From Chloroflexota bacterium (lineage in GTDB: Bacteria > Chloroflexota > DTOL01 > JACQYG01), in contig JACQYG010000297.1 of assembly GCA_016208345.1 (NCBI GenBank), forward strand, positions 1-5,465: a stretch of DNA of 5,465 bases. The letters are read 5' to 3'. Positions 4,213 through 5,465 of this stretch are shown one piece after another. The position numbers and the translations under genes are program-made. The notes under the pieces are model-generated. The model was given only the letters and a program-made list of their open reading frames with translations. It did no database searches and was not told the DNA's origin. Within the stretch, counting starts at the first letter, position 1; the number at the start of each line of letters is the position of its first letter.

Positions 4213-5465
4213 ATGCAGGACGTGATCATCATCGGCGGGGGTGCTGGTGGCATCGCCGCCGCAGTCAGAGCTGCCCAGTTGGGGGCAGCGGTGACCATTA
4301 TCGAGGAGGCCGAACTCGGCGGGGTTTGCCTGAACCGGGGCTGCGTCCCCACCAAGGCGCTCCTGGCCAGCGCAGCGCTGCTGGCCAGGGTGCGCCGCGC
4401 CGGGGAGTATGGCATCACCGTGGGGGAGCCATCTTTTAGCCTGCATGCGGCCATGGCCAGGAAGGACGGTATGGTCGCGGAGCTCAGGGCGGGGACGGAG
4501 TCACTCCTGGCCTCCTATGGCGTAAAGGTGGTGCGGGGAACCGCCGGTTTAGTGGGACCCAGACAGGTGGAAGTAGGCGGCGAAATCATCGAAGGACGGG
4601 CGGTCATCGTGGCCACTGGCTCTACTCCGGCCAAACCGGCCACGGATGGCATCGATTCGAAAGGGGTCATCACCACCGATGAGGCCCTGGCGCTGGAAGA
4701 GGTCCCGGCTCGGCTGTTGATCCTGGGCGGAGGCCCAATAGGCGTGGAGTTCGCGGCCATGTTCCATGGCTTCGGCACACGGGTGACCTTGGTGGAACCG
4801 GGCCCTCAGATCCTGCCCGGAGAGGATCACGAGGTCGGCCAACGGGTCAGGCAATCTCTGAGAGATAGGGGAATAGATGTCCTGATCAAAACAGCCCCGA
4901 CCTCTATCCGCCAGCAAGAAGGAGAGCTGGTGGTCTCCCTGGGGGGCAGGAGTGGCGAGGTAAGCGCGGACAAGGTGTTGACAACCGCACGAGCCCCATG
5001 CCTGGTCGACTTGGGTCTGACCGAGGTGGGGGTCAGGTTGGCGGGTGGAGCCATCGTTGTAGACGACGGTATGCGGACCAACGTCCCTGGCCTGTTTGCT
5101 ATCGGCGACGCCACCGGAGGCCAGATGCTCTCCCATCTGGCCTCCGTCCAGGGGCTGGCAGCCGCCGAGAATGCCATGGGTAGGTCCAGACGCATGGACT
5201 ATCGGGCCGTGCCCCGTTGCCTTCACACCGACCCGGAGGTGGGCTTCGTGGGCTTGACTGAGGCCCAGGCAGAGGAGCAAGGCTATCAGTTCAAGACCAG
5301 CACCATTCCCTTCACTCTCAGCGCCCGGGCGATGACCCTGGGCGAGCTGGAGGGTGCAGTTAAGATCGTGGCCGAGGCGAGGTACGGAAAAATCCTTGGG
5401 GTGCACATCGTCGGTCCTCAGGCCACAGAGTTGATTGGCGAGGCGGCCCTGGCCATCCAACTGGA
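4213..5465 (+). CDS. lpdA: Dihydrolipoamide dehydrogenase (E3), 3' truncated by the window
   Basis: Open from ATG 4213 to the right edge: 417 residues of an expected 450-470. It is the FAD-disulfide oxidoreductase that reoxidises dihydrolipoyl-E2 with NAD+. Visible are the FAD motif GGGAGG (8-13) with the ribose-binding Glu31, the redox cysteines Cys39 and Cys44 in GGVCLNRGCVPTK, the NAD motif GGGPIG (172-177) followed by VE, the second FAD motif TNVPGLFAIGDA with Asp299, and the start of the dimer domain (PEVGFVGLTEAQAEEQGY, later VHIVGPQATELI). The C-terminal His-Glu pair lies beyond the window. One oddity is that the usual A-x-G-R-x-P-N block before the second FAD motif reads TTARAPC (257-263). 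Placed with E2/E1 it most likely serves this complex. Mercuric or other disulfide reductases are less likely because the redox-loop and C-terminal style is of the Lpd type. Confidence 0.93.
   Translation, partial: MQDVIIIGGGAGGIAAAVRAAQLGAAVTIIEEAELGGVCLNRGCVPTKALLASAALLARVRRAGEYGITVGEPSFSLHAAMARKDGMVAELRAGTESLLASYGVKVVRGTAGLVGPRQVEVGGEIIEGRAVIVATGSTPAKPATDGIDSKGVITTDEALALEEVPARLLILGGGPIGVEFAAMFHGFGTRVTLVEPGPQILPGEDHEVGQRVRQSLRDRGIDVLIKTAPTSIRQQEGELVVSLGGRSGEVSADKVLTTARAPCLVDLGLTEVGVRLAGGAIVVDDGMRTNVPGLFAIGDATGGQMLSHLASVQGLAAAENAMGRSRRMDYRAVPRCLHTDPEVGFVGLTEAQAEEQGYQFKTSTIPFTLSARAMTLGELEGAVKIVAEARYGKILGVHIVGPQATELIGEAALAIQL

Noticed and set aside
4549..5460. Long open frame on the minus strand (303 codons) opposite E3
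   Set aside because: It is the reverse shadow of a clear lpdA reading frame; its translation shows no family motif and GC-rich codon bias explains its length.
1..5465. CRISPR arrays, tRNA/rRNA genes, insertion sequences, phage or defence genes
   Set aside because: No spaced repeats, no cloverleaf or rRNA-like sequence, no transposase motif and no flanking inverted repeats were seen on either strand.

Overview
This is a GC-rich bacterial window with all genes on the + strand. It carries most of a thiamine-pyrophosphate (TPP) dependent 2-oxoacid dehydrogenase cluster of the pyruvate / acetoin dehydrogenase type. The genes read like those of anaerobic or metagenome-derived lineages such as Chloroflexota or Firmicutes. 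That placement is a weak impression from protein style only; nothing in the window fixes the taxon.

Layout: (1) 1-330, the 3' end of the E2 acyltransferase, cut by the left edge. (2) 410-1372, E1 alpha. (3) 1488-2462, E1 beta. (4) 2467-2510, a long near-perfect hairpin. (5) 2557-2718, a 53-codon frame that looks like the two ends of a VOC/glyoxalase-superfamily gene joined after loss of the middle. (6) 2764-3561, a complete short-chain dehydrogenase/reductase (SDR). (7) 3605-3634, a perfect 13-bp hairpin running into a decayed NTF2/SnoaL-like gene at 3629-3968, which lacks a start codon and has a frameshift. (8) 3968-4084, a sequence whose 3' half matches the THI-box (TPP riboswitch) core, followed at 4089-4120 by an intrinsic-terminator-like hairpin. 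(9) 4213-5465, dihydrolipoamide dehydrogenase (E3), cut by the right edge.

E1 alpha and E1 beta together decarboxylate the substrate on TPP and load the acyl group onto lipoyl-E2. E2 passes the acyl group to CoA, and E3 reoxidises the dihydrolipoyl arm with NAD+. The SDR lies between the E1 genes and E3 and may act on a related carbonyl or hydroxy compound, but its substrate cannot be read from the sequence.

The main point of interest is the E1 beta-to-E3 half of the window. E3 is separated from E2/E1 by two gene relics, two strong hairpins and a TPP-riboswitch-like leader with a terminator. If that leader is functional, E3 of a TPP-dependent complex would be controlled by the cofactor of its partner enzyme. 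If not, it is a relic of a lost thiamine gene. The 5' half of the aptamer is a poor match, so both readings remain open.
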